From the NCBI GenBank assembly GCA_035762665.1, contig DASTNZ010000235.1, forward strand, positions 62,001 to 126,000: a stretch of 64,000 bases of DNA, in the 5' to 3' direction. The position numbers and the translations under genes are program-made. Below, in pieces: positions 40,932 to 49,607 of this stretch; position 1 is the first letter of the stretch; each line of letters begins with the position of its first letter. The notes below the pieces were generated by a model. It worked only from the letters and a program-made list of their open reading frames with translations. It made no database searches and was not told the DNA's origin. The stretch comes from JASLBX01 sp035762665 (GTDB lineage: Bacteria > Actinomycetota > Actinomycetes > Jiangellales > Jiangellaceae).

Positions 40932-42998
40932 CTAGAAGGGTGGCTTGTTTTCAGGGTCGAAGACAGGCGTTGCTTCCGGCCCGTTTGCAGGCTCGTCAGC
41001 CGGGACTCGGCGTGGTACGGGTGGCAGAATTGGCCGGTCGCAGTCGCAGGCTGTGTCGCAGTCGCAAACTGGCGGCCGGGTATCCCACGCGAGGTACGCG
41101 GCAGGTGGCTCCCATCGGTTGTCCTGGTCGCTGTGCGGCTCCGGGACCCGCGTGATCACCGGTGGTGGCCGTGACTCATAGCGGCGCGCGAGCGGGCTGG
41201 TCCACACTGTGAGCCCTGGTTCGGGCTGGTCAATGGTCCAGTGGCCCTCGTCCTTGAGCCGATGATCGTGCCGGCAGGGCGCGGACAGGTTGACACCGAT
41301 CGTCGGCCCCCCTGAGGCAAAACCGATCCGGTGGTCCTGGTCCGCGCTTCGGGCTGGTGCCCGGCAGCACGGATGCACGCATTGGCGATCACGCTGCTGC
41401 ACCCAGCGGCGCAGTGTCGCGCGGGCGGTCCGCCGGTCCGCATCGCGGGTGTCATTGTCCAGACCGCGCGAAGCCCGCTCGGCGTGCCGGGCCAGCTCGA
41501 CCAGCACCGGCGCCCACGGTCCTTCCCGAGGCTGGCCAGCGGTGAGCCGGCCAAGCTCGGCGGCCGGAACCGCAAGCTCCACGATGCCTCCGCGCCGCAC
41601 ATCTCGGCGAACCCGCCGGCCCGAGGTGGTGCTCGGGCGTGACCCGATCAGGCCGCCGCCCATCGCACGACCATCCGCGTCGCAGAACACGTACCCCCAC
41701 TCGGCTGAATGCATCGCCGCCACCAGCCGCCGGGCCAGCGACGCCGGCACACATCCCCACAGGGGGATCTCGCCCGGGTGCTCGTTTACCTCGAGCACGG
41801 TTGCCAGCTCCACCCGCACCTCCGGCACCGCCCACGACATCACAACGGGTGGCGCCGTCGTCCGTTCGGCGACAGCCGGCACGTCTGTGGGCGGGCTACC
41901 AGACGGCGCCTGCGCGGGCGGGATTGCAGACAGCGCCTGCGCCGGCGGGATTGCAGACGGCGCTTCTGTGATCGGGCCGGCAAGCGCCGCAGCAGGGGGC
42001 GTACCGGCAGCCCCGCCGGCGCCGTCCCGTGGCTCGTCGCCATCGCATGGCTCGCCGCCGCCGTCAGGTCCTGGCTGGCCCCCGCCTTTGCCGCCCTGGT
42101 CCTCGTCGCCGTCAGTCGATTCGGTGTAGGGGTGGGCGAGCACATATTCGACGACCTGCGTGTCAGTGAGAGCTTCGAAGGTACCGTCGGTCATGCCGAT
42201 AAACAGATCCGACCGGATGTGGTCGATCGGGCGCGTATCCCCGGCCCGCTTGCATGTCCGCGCTAGGGCGTCGATCCGTTCCGAGGCCGCAGCGATGCGG
42301 TCGACGGGTTGCTGGTAGCCGCCGAGGTTGGCCGTGCCGTCCGGGTTCCGCGACCCGACCACCCGGCGGGATCTGACCGATTCGCGGTAGCGCTTCTCCG
42401 ACCAAGCTGAATCGATCGCCAGGCAGGCTCGTTTGATCCGGTCGATCAACTCGCCCACCATCAACCCCGGCGCGGCCGGAAGTAAGTGCTGGCACACCTG
42501 GTGAGCTTGCTCGTCCGTAAGCCCGCCGGTCCAGTCAACGAACGCGCGGGCGCGCGGCTCGTCGAGTTCACCGGCGAGCATGGCCTCACCCAGCAGTGGC
42601 AACCGCAGAAACAGCTCAATGGCGAACGACAACGCGCGTTCGGCGCGGGCCCGAGACCACGCCAGCGCGGCCCGTGCCTCTTCGGCGCCGAACTCGCCCG
42701 GGTGGACTACCCGTTCGACCGTGTTGATCGAAAATGGCTTGCGCAGCCCGGTCTCCAACACCGCCTGATAGAACCGTGCTTGCTGCCGACACAGTTGCCG
42801 GTATTGAGCGCACAGCACCTCCACGGTGTCATGCCCAGACACGTGTTCGACATCGATGTCCTCGAGCAACCCGGCCAACAGCGCCCCTGGCGGCACGCAC
42901 GCCAACTCAGCCGGAACCGGCACGGGTGGAACCCCAGCGCCGCGGCCGGGCTGCGCGCCAGGTTCGCCCGGCACGGACGGCGGAATTGTGGCCGACAT
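40932..42998 (-). CDS. DUF222 / HNH endonuclease domain protein (13E12 repeat type), long form
   Basis: 688 residues, second member of the family in the window. The DUF222 region (about 30-290; RQLCRQQARFYQAVLE, AARAALAWSRARAERALSFAIELF, LLPAAPGLMVGELIDRIKRA) is followed by a Gly/Asp/Pro/Ala-rich linker (about 300-395) with a 9-residue repeat, then a domain ending in an HNH motif at 540-587: CVHPCC, DQDH, GGPT, C, H..K..GHW. A disordered C-terminus carries CDCDTACDCD. Start ATG 42998; 43052 is the frame limit. Role unknown. Confidence 0.83.
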   Translation of the reverse strand: MSATIPPSVPGEPGAQPGRGAGVPPVPVPAELACVPPGALLAGLLEDIDVEHVSGHDTVEVLCAQYRQLCRQQARFYQAVLETGLRKPFSINTVERVVHPGEFGAEEARAALAWSRARAERALSFAIELFLRLPLLGEAMLAGELDEPRARAFVDWTGGLTDEQAHQVCQHLLPAAPGLMVGELIDRIKRACLAIDSAWSEKRYRESVRSRRVVGSRNPDGTANLGGYQQPVDRIAAASERIDALARTCKRAGDTRPIDHIRSDLFIGMTDGTFEALTDTQVVEYVLAHPYTESTDGDEDQGGKGGGQPGPDGGGEPCDGDEPRDGAGGAAGTPPAAALAGPITEAPSAIPPAQALSAIPPAQAPSGSPPTDVPAVAERTTAPPVVMSWAVPEVRVELATVLEVNEHPGEIPLWGCVPASLARRLVAAMHSAEWGYVFCDADGRAMGGGLIGSRPSTTSGRRVRRDVRRGGIVELAVPAAELGRLTAGQPREGPWAPVLVELARHAERASRGLDNDTRDADRRTARATLRRWVQQRDRQCVHPCCRAPARSADQDHRIGFASGGPTIGVNLSAPCRHDHRLKDEGHWTIDQPEPGLTVWTSPLARRYESRPPPVITRVPEPHSDQDNRWEPPAAYLAWDTRPPVCDCDTACDCDRPILPPVPRRVPADEPANGPEATPVFDPENKPPF
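41902..41960 (-). repeat. 27-bp tandem repeat in the HNH protein linker
   Basis: Two near-identical 27-base units (41902-41928, 41929-41955) plus the start of a third, differing at two positions, encode SAIPPAQA(L/P) repeats in the Pro/Ala-rich linker. In frame, so copy number could vary harmlessly. Confidence 0.85.
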
Positions 42999-43275
42999 GA
43001 CCAACCCCAACTGGAGAGCAGAACACGACGAACAGGGTGACCCGGGTCTCAACCGGGCCCATCACATCGGCTATCCCGCGAACTCCACGCTCTGGCTGGC
43101 CTGCGGCCCTTGCCTCGATACTCATACATTCTATCGAGACATAAATACGAACTCAAGCCTTTCCACGCCGAGAGACAGGCCTTCTGGCCCACGTACCCGG
43201 GACGTTGGACAGCGGCGCGAGTCGCCTTTCGTGGCGATCATGGCGTGAAAAGCCATCTGAAGAGAGAGGACCGCC

Positions 43276-44289
43276 ATGAAGGTCGCCGTCGTACCCGAAT
43301 TCAACAAGCCGTTGTTCCTTGAGGAGCGTCCCATTCCTGAGCCAGGTCCGGGCCAGGTGCTGGTCAAGATCGAGGCCTCCGGCCTGTGCCACACCGACAT
43401 CCATGCAGCCCATGGCGACTGGCCGGTCAAACCCACACCACCATTCGTGCCCGGGCATGAGGGCGTCGGCATCGTCAAACGGCTCGGTGCCGGTGTCACG
43501 AAGCTGCAGGTCGGCGACCGGGTTGCCATCCCGTGGCTGGGCTGGGCCTGCGGGGAATGCGAGTACTGCACCACGGGCTGGGAGACCCTGTGCGAGCAGC
43601 AGAAGAACACGGGCTACTCCATCGACGGCGGCTGGGGCGAATACGCGCTTGCGTACGCCAGTTACGTCGGCAAGGTTCCGGACGGCGTCGGCCCGTTCGA
43701 GGCTGCCCCGCTCACCTGCGCCGGCGTGACCACCTACAAGGCCGTGAAGGTCTCCGGTGCCCGCTCGTCAGACCTTGTCGCGGTCTTCGGCGTCGGCGGG
43801 CTGGGGCACCTGGCGCTCCAGTACGCCCAGATTGCCGGTGCGCAAGTCGTGGCGGTTGATCTGACCGACGAGAAGCTGCAGATGGCCAAGGAGCTGGGCG
43901 CCGCCTTCACGGTCAACGCTCGCACCCAAGACCCGGTAAAGGTCATCAAGGCGCTCGGCGGCGCGGACGCGGCGATTGCCACCGCGGTCAGCCCGAAGGC
44001 GTTCGAGCAGGCTTACGGCTCACTCAAGCGCGGCGGAACGATTGTGTTCGTCGGCCTGCCAGCGGACAACGAGGTCAAGCTGCCGATCTTCCAGACCGTA
44101 CTGAACGGGATCAAGGTCGTCGGCTCGATCGTCGGCACACGAGTCGATCTGCAGGAAGTGTTCGAGCTGCACGCCGCCGGCAAGACGAAGGTCCGCTACG
44201 AAACCCGCAATCTGGCGGACGTGAACGATGCGATCAACGAGGTCGAGGAAGCCAGGGTCGAGGCGCGGCTGGTCTTCGACCTGACCTAG
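43276..44289 (+). CDS. adhP: zinc-dependent alcohol dehydrogenase AdhP
   Basis: 337-residue medium-chain alcohol dehydrogenase of the AdhP type. Catalytic zinc: Cys37-His38 (GLCHTD) and GHEGVG; structural zinc: CGECEYCTTGWETLC; NAD site: VFGVGGLGHLALQYA. Interconverts primary alcohols and aldehydes with NAD. ATG 43276 behind AGAGAGGA. The 277-base upstream gap contains an AT-richer stretch (about 43110-43160) that may hold the promoter. Its TAG lies in a CTAG shared with the stop of the convergent gene. Confidence 0.93.
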   Translation: MKVAVVPEFNKPLFLEERPIPEPGPGQVLVKIEASGLCHTDIHAAHGDWPVKPTPPFVPGHEGVGIVKRLGAGVTKLQVGDRVAIPWLGWACGECEYCTTGWETLCEQQKNTGYSIDGGWGEYALAYASYVGKVPDGVGPFEAAPLTCAGVTTYKAVKVSGARSSDLVAVFGVGGLGHLALQYAQIAGAQVVAVDLTDEKLQMAKELGAAFTVNARTQDPVKVIKALGGADAAIATAVSPKAFEQAYGSLKRGGTIVFVGLPADNEVKLPIFQTVLNGIKVVGSIVGTRVDLQEVFELHAAGKTKVRYETRNLADVNDAINEVEEARVEARLVFDLT

Positions 44290-46025
44290 CCGGTGTGGTC
44301 TGCTCCCCTCAGGCAGGCGGGGGGTAGCGGGAACCAGCGAAGCGCTTCGAACTCCTCCGACATGCCCGTCGGCCCGTCGTCGACGTGGTCCGGGCGGGAG
44401 GCGAGCAACGCCCGGGCGGCGGCGAGGAAGTCTGGGAGGGCGTCCTCGCCCGCTCGCGCCCGCTGGCCCGGGTACTGGAGTGTGCCGTCAGAGCCGAAAT
44501 GCAGGTCGGTCAGCCGGAGCGGCGGCTCGGTCAGACCGTCACGGTGCGTCCATAGACCGGTCCACGGGTCGAACCGGTAGTCAGGAAGCAGCCGGTACCC
44601 GCTGGTGGCGATCTCATCGACGGCGTCGATGAGGAAGTCGCACACCGCGTCGGTGATGAAGTAGTTGAAATTGACCCGCGCCCAGCCGGGTTTGATGCCG
44701 TCGCACCCCCGGCCGATCTCGTCTTCGAACGCGTGGGATCGCGCAGCGTCGATGGCGAGCAGTCGGTGCCCGTACGGACCGGCGCACGAGCAGCCCCCTC
44801 GAGCCTGGATGCCGAACAGGTCGTTCAGGACGGCCACGATGAAGTTGTGGTGCAGATACTGCGCGCCGTGCCGGATCCTAAACGAGACGATGGACAACCG
44901 GGAGGCGTCCGGATTGCCGAGGATCTCCAGGTTGGGATTGCGCTGCCAGCGGTCCAGAGCTCGCCGCCAGAACCGCTCTTCGCGAGCCTGGATCAGGTCG
45001 GTGCCGACTGCTTGCTTAAGCGCGAATACCAATCCGGCCCGGATGGACTCCACAATCGCCGGAGTGCCACCCTCCTCACGCGCGACCGGATCGTCGAGGT
45101 AGCGGTGCCCCACCGGGTCGACGAAAAGCACCGTGCCACCACCCGGCACCGTGGGTACAGGGTTGCGAACCAGTTCGCGCCGCACTACGAGGACGCCGGG
45201 AGTCTGCGGGCCGCCCACGAACTTGTGGGGCGACAGGAAGATCGCGTCCTTGTGGTCACCGGCGCCCGGTGCAGTCTCGGCCATCCGGATAGGGATGTAC
45301 GGCGCTGCGGCGGCGAAATCCCAGAACGACAGCGCACCGTGCCGATGCAGCAGGGACGCGATGCCGGTGGTGTCCGACAGGATGCCCGTGACGTTGGAAG
45401 CCGCCGAGAAGCTGCCGATCCGCAGTGGCCGGTCGGCGAACTCGATCAGCCGGCGTTCCAATTCGTCCTGGTCGATATGCCCATCCAGGTCGGCGCCGAT
45501 CTCCACGACGTCGGCGATCGATTCCCGCCAGGGCAGCTCGTTCGAGTGGTGCTCATACGGCCCGACGAACACCACGGGCCGCTCACCGGGTGGGATCCGC
45601 TCGGTGAGGCGCCACAGCTCGTCCAGGCCGCCCGGGATCCGCAATTCCAAGATGCCGACAAGTTTGTTGACCGCGCCCGTCGCGCCCGACCCACAGAAGA
45701 TCACCAGGTCGTCGTCCGTGCCGCCGACCGCGTTGCGAATGATCCGCCGGGCGTCCTCCCGCAGTCGGGTCGTCTGCAGCCCGGTACCGGAGCTCTCGGT
45801 GTGGGTGTTGGCGTAGCGCGGCAGCACCTGCTCGCGGATGAAGTCCTCGATGAAATCCAGCGATCGCCCGGACGCCGTGTAGTCGGCGTAGGTGATCCTG
45901 CGCGGCCCGTACGGTCCGTCGAGCACCTCATCGTCGCCGATGATGCCGGTGCGGATCCTCTCCAGCAGCGCCGAAGTCGGCGTCGGGTCGGCGACGCCAA
46001 CGGCTGCATGTTCGGTGGATTCCAT
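44286..46025 (-). CDS. aminotransferase class V / SufS-like PLP enzyme
   Basis: 579 residues, about 170 longer than a typical SufS. PLP fold: SSGTGLQTTRLREDARRIIRNAV, VIFCGSGATGAVNKLVG, EHHSNELPWRE (His160), the cofactor Asp236 (FWDFAAAAPY) and Schiff-base Lys268 (LSPHKFVGGPQ). A mobile-loop-like Cys pair lies in ARGGCSCAGPYGH near 400. The extra C-terminal region (about 450-579) has no motif I know. A desulfurase or lyase role is plausible, but no suf/isc gene is near. ATG 46025 behind GGAGG; 46064 and 46046 are weaker starts. Confidence 0.8.
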   Translation of the reverse strand: MESTEHAAVGVADPTPTSALLERIRTGIIGDDEVLDGPYGPRRITYADYTASGRSLDFIEDFIREQVLPRYANTHTESSGTGLQTTRLREDARRIIRNAVGGTDDDLVIFCGSGATGAVNKLVGILELRIPGGLDELWRLTERIPPGERPVVFVGPYEHHSNELPWRESIADVVEIGADLDGHIDQDELERRLIEFADRPLRIGSFSAASNVTGILSDTTGIASLLHRHGALSFWDFAAAAPYIPIRMAETAPGAGDHKDAIFLSPHKFVGGPQTPGVLVVRRELVRNPVPTVPGGGTVLFVDPVGHRYLDDPVAREEGGTPAIVESIRAGLVFALKQAVGTDLIQAREERFWRRALDRWQRNPNLEILGNPDASRLSIVSFRIRHGAQYLHHNFIVAVLNDLFGIQARGGCSCAGPYGHRLLAIDAARSHAFEDEIGRGCDGIKPGWARVNFNYFITDAVCDFLIDAVDEIATSGYRLLPDYRFDPWTGLWTHRDGLTEPPLRLTDLHFGSDGTLQYPGQRARAGEDALPDFLAAARALLASRPDHVDDGPTGMSEEFEALRWFPLPPACLRGADHTG

Positions 46026-46079
46026 GACCGCCACCTCCGCCGCCATCCTAGGCCGCAGAACCACCCGACGCCGACTTGC

Positions 46080-46131
46080 CCGGGTGAGCCTCCGCGTCCA
46101 GGCAGGTCAGCGTCTTGTCCCGCCGGACAAC
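46080..46131. repeat. 52-bp dispersed repeat, copy A
   Basis: Matches 50743-50794 at 48 of 52 bases in the same orientation. Contains TTGTCCCGCCGGACAA at 46115-46130, an almost perfect 16-base palindrome. It lies between the SufS-like gene and the end of the MarR gene. Confidence 0.8.
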
Positions 46132-46160
46132 CCTCGTGGCTTGAGTGTGGTGTCGGACGT

Positions 46161-46682
46161 CTAGGTTTCGCCGTGACCCTGACCGGAGTCCTTTCGGAAG
46201 ATTGCGGGATCAAGGTCGAGAGGTTTGCCTTCGGCGGCGCTGGTCTCCACGAGGGCGGCGGCGAGGTGGGCCAGGATCCGCTTCAGGTGGCGTTGATCAG
46301 TTGGCTTGAGCGTGGCAAACAACGCTCGGGCCCGGTCGGCGTGGGCGGCATAGACCGCCCGGTGAATGTCTTCACCCCTCCTGGTGAGCTCGATGACCGT
46401 CGCCCGCCGGTCCGCGGGGTGGGGCACTCTGCGGGCAAAGCCGTCCCTTTCCAGCCCGTCGACTAGCACGGTGACATTGCGAGCCGACACGCCAAGGCGA
46501 TCCCGCAGTTCGGACATGATCTGGGGCCCGTCTTCGGCGATCTGGTGGATCAGTCGCATCCGCGGGTAGGTCATTCCCTCCACCAGGATGCCGGCGTACT
46601 GCCACTTCAGAAACGCGGGGGCGAACAGGGAGAACAGGTCGGCCAACTTCTGCGCCGTGTTCGACTGAGGAGTGGGCATCAC
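46161..46682 (-). CDS. MarR-family transcriptional regulator
   Basis: 173 residues. Winged-helix domain: EGMTYPRMRLIHQIAEDGPQIMSELRDRLGVSARNVTVLVDGLERDGFARRVPHPADRRATVIELTRRGE, with the DRRAxxxxLT wing intact. Starts at GTG 46682 or ATG 46679. A -10-like TATACT (complement of 46693-46698) puts the likely transcript start within a few bases of the start codon, so a leaderless mRNA is possible. It is divergent from an atypical SDR gene with overlapping dyads between, probably its own operator. Confidence 0.9.
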   Translation of the reverse strand: MMPTPQSNTAQKLADLFSLFAPAFLKWQYAGILVEGMTYPRMRLIHQIAEDGPQIMSELRDRLGVSARNVTVLVDGLERDGFARRVPHPADRRATVIELTRRGEDIHRAVYAAHADRARALFATLKPTDQRHLKRILAHLAAALVETSAAEGKPLDLDPAIFRKDSGQGHGET

Positions 46683-46692
46683 ATCGCCAAAT

Positions 46693-46714
46693 TAGTATAA
46701 GGTGATACTATCAC
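46693..46714. promoter_or_regulatory. overlapping dyads, probable MarR operator
   Basis: Two perfect dyads overlap: TAGTAT-N6-ATACTA (46693-46710) and GTGATA-C-TATCAC (46702-46714). They sit 11 bases from the MarR start and cover its probable -10, and lie 51 bases before the divergent SDR gene, so binding could silence both. Confidence 0.65.
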
Positions 46715-46764
46715 AGTGGTGACCAACGAATAGTGCACAGTGTAGCGGTAGCAGGAGTGGCGAC

Positions 46765-47628
46765 ATGACACAACGATCGCACAACCAACCCGTCGCGGTC
46801 GTTACCGGCGCGACCGGAATGCTCGGCTCCGCAACTGCCGCCGCCCTGGCATCCCGCGGCGCGAGCACCGTGCTCGTCGTCCGGGATCAGGACAGCGGCC
46901 GGAGACTGATCGACTCACTCCCCACCCACGACGAGGTGCGGCATCGGCTGGTCGTCGGGGACCTGTCCGAACCCGGTTCGGTGCGCGACGTCGCCGAACA
47001 AATCCGAGCAGGCGTCGAGGACGTGGCCGTGCTCATCCATGCCGCCGCTGCCCTTTTCCGGGAGCGTCGGGTCAACTCGGCTGGCCATGAGGCGATGTTC
47101 GCCACCAATGTGCTCGCTCGCTTCCTCCTCACCCACGAGTTGAAGGCACCACTGGAAGCCGGGCCAGCGGGTCGGGTGATCAACGTTACCGGGCCGACCC
47201 CAGACCGGCTCGACTTCGACGACCTCATGGCAGAGCAGGCCTTCAACGCGTTTCGCCAGTTCCGGGCCACCAACGCCGCCAACCTGCAGCTGGCGTTCGA
47301 GCTGGCCCGACGTGCCCGGGAGACGTCGGTCACCTCGAACGCCTACACACCGGGCGCGCTCCAGTCCGACCTGATGGCCGAGATGCCGCCGTTGGTCCGG
47401 GTCATCACTCTGCCCTTCGGGCGGTCCGCTGCCAAAGCCGCCGAGGCGCTCTCTGACCTGGCCGTCGCCGATCACTACGCCACCACCACCGGCGAGTTTT
47501 ACAAGCGTGAAAGGCCGTCTCGCCCGCCCAAGGCCTCGCTTGACGCCGCCTCGCAACGACGGCTGTGGGGCCGATGCGCACAACTGCTGGGCGTTGATCC
47601 CGCGACCGGGTTCGGAGCCGGCCCATGA
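46765..47628 (+). CDS. atypical SDR-fold protein lacking the catalytic Tyr/Lys
   Basis: 287-residue protein with a standard SDR nucleotide loop TGATGMLG (14-21) and overall resemblance to retinol-dehydrogenase-like SDRs (FATNVLARFLLTHEL...ANLQLAFELARR). The active site is changed: the NNAG site reads HAAA (92-95), the Ser site is NVTGPTP, and the Y-x3-K pair reads F166-RAT-N170. Without Tyr and Lys it should not catalyse normal SDR chemistry; an NADP-binding sensor or regulatory role is possible, as in NmrA/HSCARG-like proteins. Start ATG 46765 behind GCAGGAG. Divergent from MarR. Confidence 0.82.
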   Translation: MTQRSHNQPVAVVTGATGMLGSATAAALASRGASTVLVVRDQDSGRRLIDSLPTHDEVRHRLVVGDLSEPGSVRDVAEQIRAGVEDVAVLIHAAAALFRERRVNSAGHEAMFATNVLARFLLTHELKAPLEAGPAGRVINVTGPTPDRLDFDDLMAEQAFNAFRQFRATNAANLQLAFELARRARETSVTSNAYTPGALQSDLMAEMPPLVRVITLPFGRSAAKAAEALSDLAVADHYATTTGEFYKRERPSRPPKASLDAASQRRLWGRCAQLLGVDPATGFGAGP

Positions 47629-47705
47629 GCACACAGCTCGCGGTAGAGGCTGCACCGCGAGGTGGTTCGTCGCCAAGGTGGTCTCGGACTCTTTTCACTG
47701 CGTGT

Positions 47706-48665
47706 CTATGACCTCCATGCCACGGTGGCCCCGTTCAGTTCATCGACCTCCTCGGACGTCAGCGAGAAGGCGAGGGCACCGGCGTTGTCTCGTGCCTGCT
47801 TGCCGTTCTTGGCGCCGGGGATGGGCAGCACGGCCGGGTTCTCGATCAACCACCGCAGCGCCACCTGGTTTGGAGCCTTGCCATACCGTTCGCCGATCTC
47901 GGTGAGCAGTCCGATCACGGGTTGGACGGCATCCAAAGCCCCGCGGCCAAATCGAGGCAGAATCCGTCTGAACAGGCCGCCTGGCCGGTTCGAGGCGGAG
48001 TACTTCCCCGTCAACAACCCGCCGGCAAGTGGGGTGTAGGCGATGAGGGTGACGCCGAGCTCACGGCAAGCGTCGAGAACACCGTTGGTTTCGGGCTGTC
48101 GGTGCAGGAGGGAGTACTCCACCTGGTTGGAGGCGAGCGGGATGCCGCGTTGAGCCAGCGCGGCGTGGGCTTGACGCATCTGTTCCGCCGAGTAGTTGCT
48201 GACCCCAACCGCCTTGATCTTCCCCACGTCAACCGCATCGGCTAGGCGGTCCATCAATTCCGGGATCGAAACCCGTCTCGCCGGGAAGTGATGCTGGTAC
48301 AGGTCGATGGTGCGTCCCAGCCTGGCGAGACTTGCTTCGAGCTGATCTGGAAGATCCTCCGCCTGAAAGCGAAATCCCGACGGGAACTTCGTGGCGATCA
48401 CGACGTCTCTGCCCTTGGCCAACTCCCCGAGACGCCGCTCCGAGGCGCCGGCCGTGTACATCGCGGCGGTGTCGAACAGGTTGACACCCGCCGCTATGCT
48501 CGCCTCCAAGGCACGTTCCTCCTCGTCGTACCCGTGGGCGCCTCCGTAACTCAACTTGGCCGGGTGGAGACGCGCCAGCCCTCGCGCCTCTCCCCACGTC
48601 ATCGCGCCGACACCAAGGCGGGGAACTTGGAGGCTGCTACGCCCCAGCGTCGTCGTATGTTCCAT
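47706..48665 (-). CDS. aldo/keto reductase
   Basis: 319-residue TIM-barrel NADPH oxidoreductase. Catalytic tetrad: Asp65 and Tyr70 (NLFDTAAMY), Lys93 (VIATKF) and His in LYQHHF (125-126). The IKAVGVSNYSAEQM and LLTGKYSASNRPGGLFRR segments are typical. Reduces carbonyls to alcohols; substrate unknown. The start at 48665 (MEHTTTLGRSSLQVPRLG) has GGGAGAG upstream; the frame to 48698 was rejected. Confidence 0.9.
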   Translation of the reverse strand: MEHTTTLGRSSLQVPRLGVGAMTWGEARGLARLHPAKLSYGGAHGYDEEERALEASIAAGVNLFDTAAMYTAGASERRLGELAKGRDVVIATKFPSGFRFQAEDLPDQLEASLARLGRTIDLYQHHFPARRVSIPELMDRLADAVDVGKIKAVGVSNYSAEQMRQAHAALAQRGIPLASNQVEYSLLHRQPETNGVLDACRELGVTLIAYTPLAGGLLTGKYSASNRPGGLFRRILPRFGRGALDAVQPVIGLLTEIGERYGKAPNQVALRWLIENPAVLPIPGAKNGKQARDNAGALAFSLTSEEVDELNGATVAWRS

Positions 48666-48758
48666 GACTGCTCTCCCTCGGGTCGGTACCGCGCTCACAT
48701 GGTCGGATCGCGTCGTGTATTGAGTCCTTCGGACCCCGGTGAGGGATTGGTGATGCCC

Positions 48759-49436
48759 TTACCGGACGATCTTGAGGTTGAACATGGGTGATCCCAGCGC
48801 GTAGATGCGGACCCACAGCGGCACGTACATTTCGGTGCCGCGGGCGGTGCTGATGTCGCCGAGGTCGATCACATCGGACCAGCCGAAGGACTCCAACAGC
48901 GCGACCACTTGGGTCTTGGCGTCGGCGTCATTGCCGGAGACGAACATGGTGTGGTCTCCGCCGGCGAGCTGCTTTGGGTCGACCATCAGGTAGGCGTTAA
49001 CGGTGTTCAGCGCCTTGACCACCTTCGTGTCAGGGAACCGTCGCTGGATCTGCTCGCCCAGCGAGTCGGTGTTGCTGACCAGGAGGGACGGCGGCATGCC
49101 CCGGGAGAAGTCCAGCGGGTTGGCGATGTCGATCAGCACCTTGCCGGCCAGGTTCCGCTCGCCGGCGGTCTCCAGCGCGTCGATCGACCCGGCCCCGTTG
49201 GTGGCGTTGACCACCAGCTCGGCGCCGGCGGCCGCCTCGGTTAGCGTCCCCAGCTGAATGTCGGGATGTTCTTCCCGCCATTTGGGGAATGACGGGTTGC
49301 CGAAGGTGTCTGGTTCGGTGCGGGCCATCGCCGTGGCCACGTCTCGGGTTCCGATCATCACCTCGTGACCCAGCACGGCCAGCTTGGCCGACACCTGCTG
49401 GCCCACCGGGCCGGTACCCAGTACCGCGATCTTCAT
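48759..49436 (-). CDS. F420H2:NADP oxidoreductase-like protein
   Basis: 225 residues. N-terminal Rossmann strand MKIAVLGTGPVGQQVSAKLAVLGHEVMIGTRD, then LVVNATNGAGSIDAL, KVLIDIANPLDFSRGMPPSLLVSNTDSLGEQIQRRFPDTKVVKALNTVNAYLMVDP and a C-terminal FGWSDVIDLGDISTARGTEMY: the pattern of NADPH-dependent F420 reductases (Fno-like) and NADP oxidoreductases with an F420 site. It would pass hydride between F420 and NADP. Divergent from a TetR gene with three dyads in the shared promoter. Confidence 0.85.
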   Translation of the reverse strand: MKIAVLGTGPVGQQVSAKLAVLGHEVMIGTRDVATAMARTEPDTFGNPSFPKWREEHPDIQLGTLTEAAAGAELVVNATNGAGSIDALETAGERNLAGKVLIDIANPLDFSRGMPPSLLVSNTDSLGEQIQRRFPDTKVVKALNTVNAYLMVDPKQLAGGDHTMFVSGNDADAKTQVVALLESFGWSDVIDLGDISTARGTEMYVPLWVRIYALGSPMFNLKIVR

Positions 49437-49451
49437 CTGGCCCTCCTCGAA

Positions 49452-49465
49452 AGACAGGTCGGTCT
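49452..49465. promoter_or_regulatory. TetR operator candidate 1
   Basis: AGAC-AGGTCG-GTCT dyad directly in front of the F420-reductase gene (its start is at 49436). Shares the AGAC/GTCT half-sites with two further copies downstream. Confidence 0.6.
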
Positions 49466-49488
49466 ACCTATCTGGAGCCTACCGTCGC

Positions 49489-49502
49489 AGACAGGTCTGT
49501 CT
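49489..49502. promoter_or_regulatory. TetR operator candidate 2
   Basis: AGACAG-GT-CTGTCT, perfect half-sites around two bases, central in the divergent promoter region. Best copy of the three. Confidence 0.7.
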
Positions 49503-49559
49503 CTGTCAACTTCGCAGGTAAACACCCCTCGCCGGTTTGGATCCACAGGCGAGAGTAGG

Positions 49560-49571
49560 CAGACCTGTCTG
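49560..49571. promoter_or_regulatory. TetR operator candidate 3
   Basis: CAGAC-CT-GTCTG, perfect half-sites, 36 bases before the TetR start and next to the -10-like TATGCT at 49575, fitting autorepression. Confidence 0.7.
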
Positions 49572-49607
49572 TTGTATGCTGGCATCGCATCCCAAAGGAG
49601 GATCCCG

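Noticed and set aside
44733..46466. 577-residue open frame antisense to the SufS-like and MarR genes
   Set aside because: No family features, crosses two good genes and an intergenic region.
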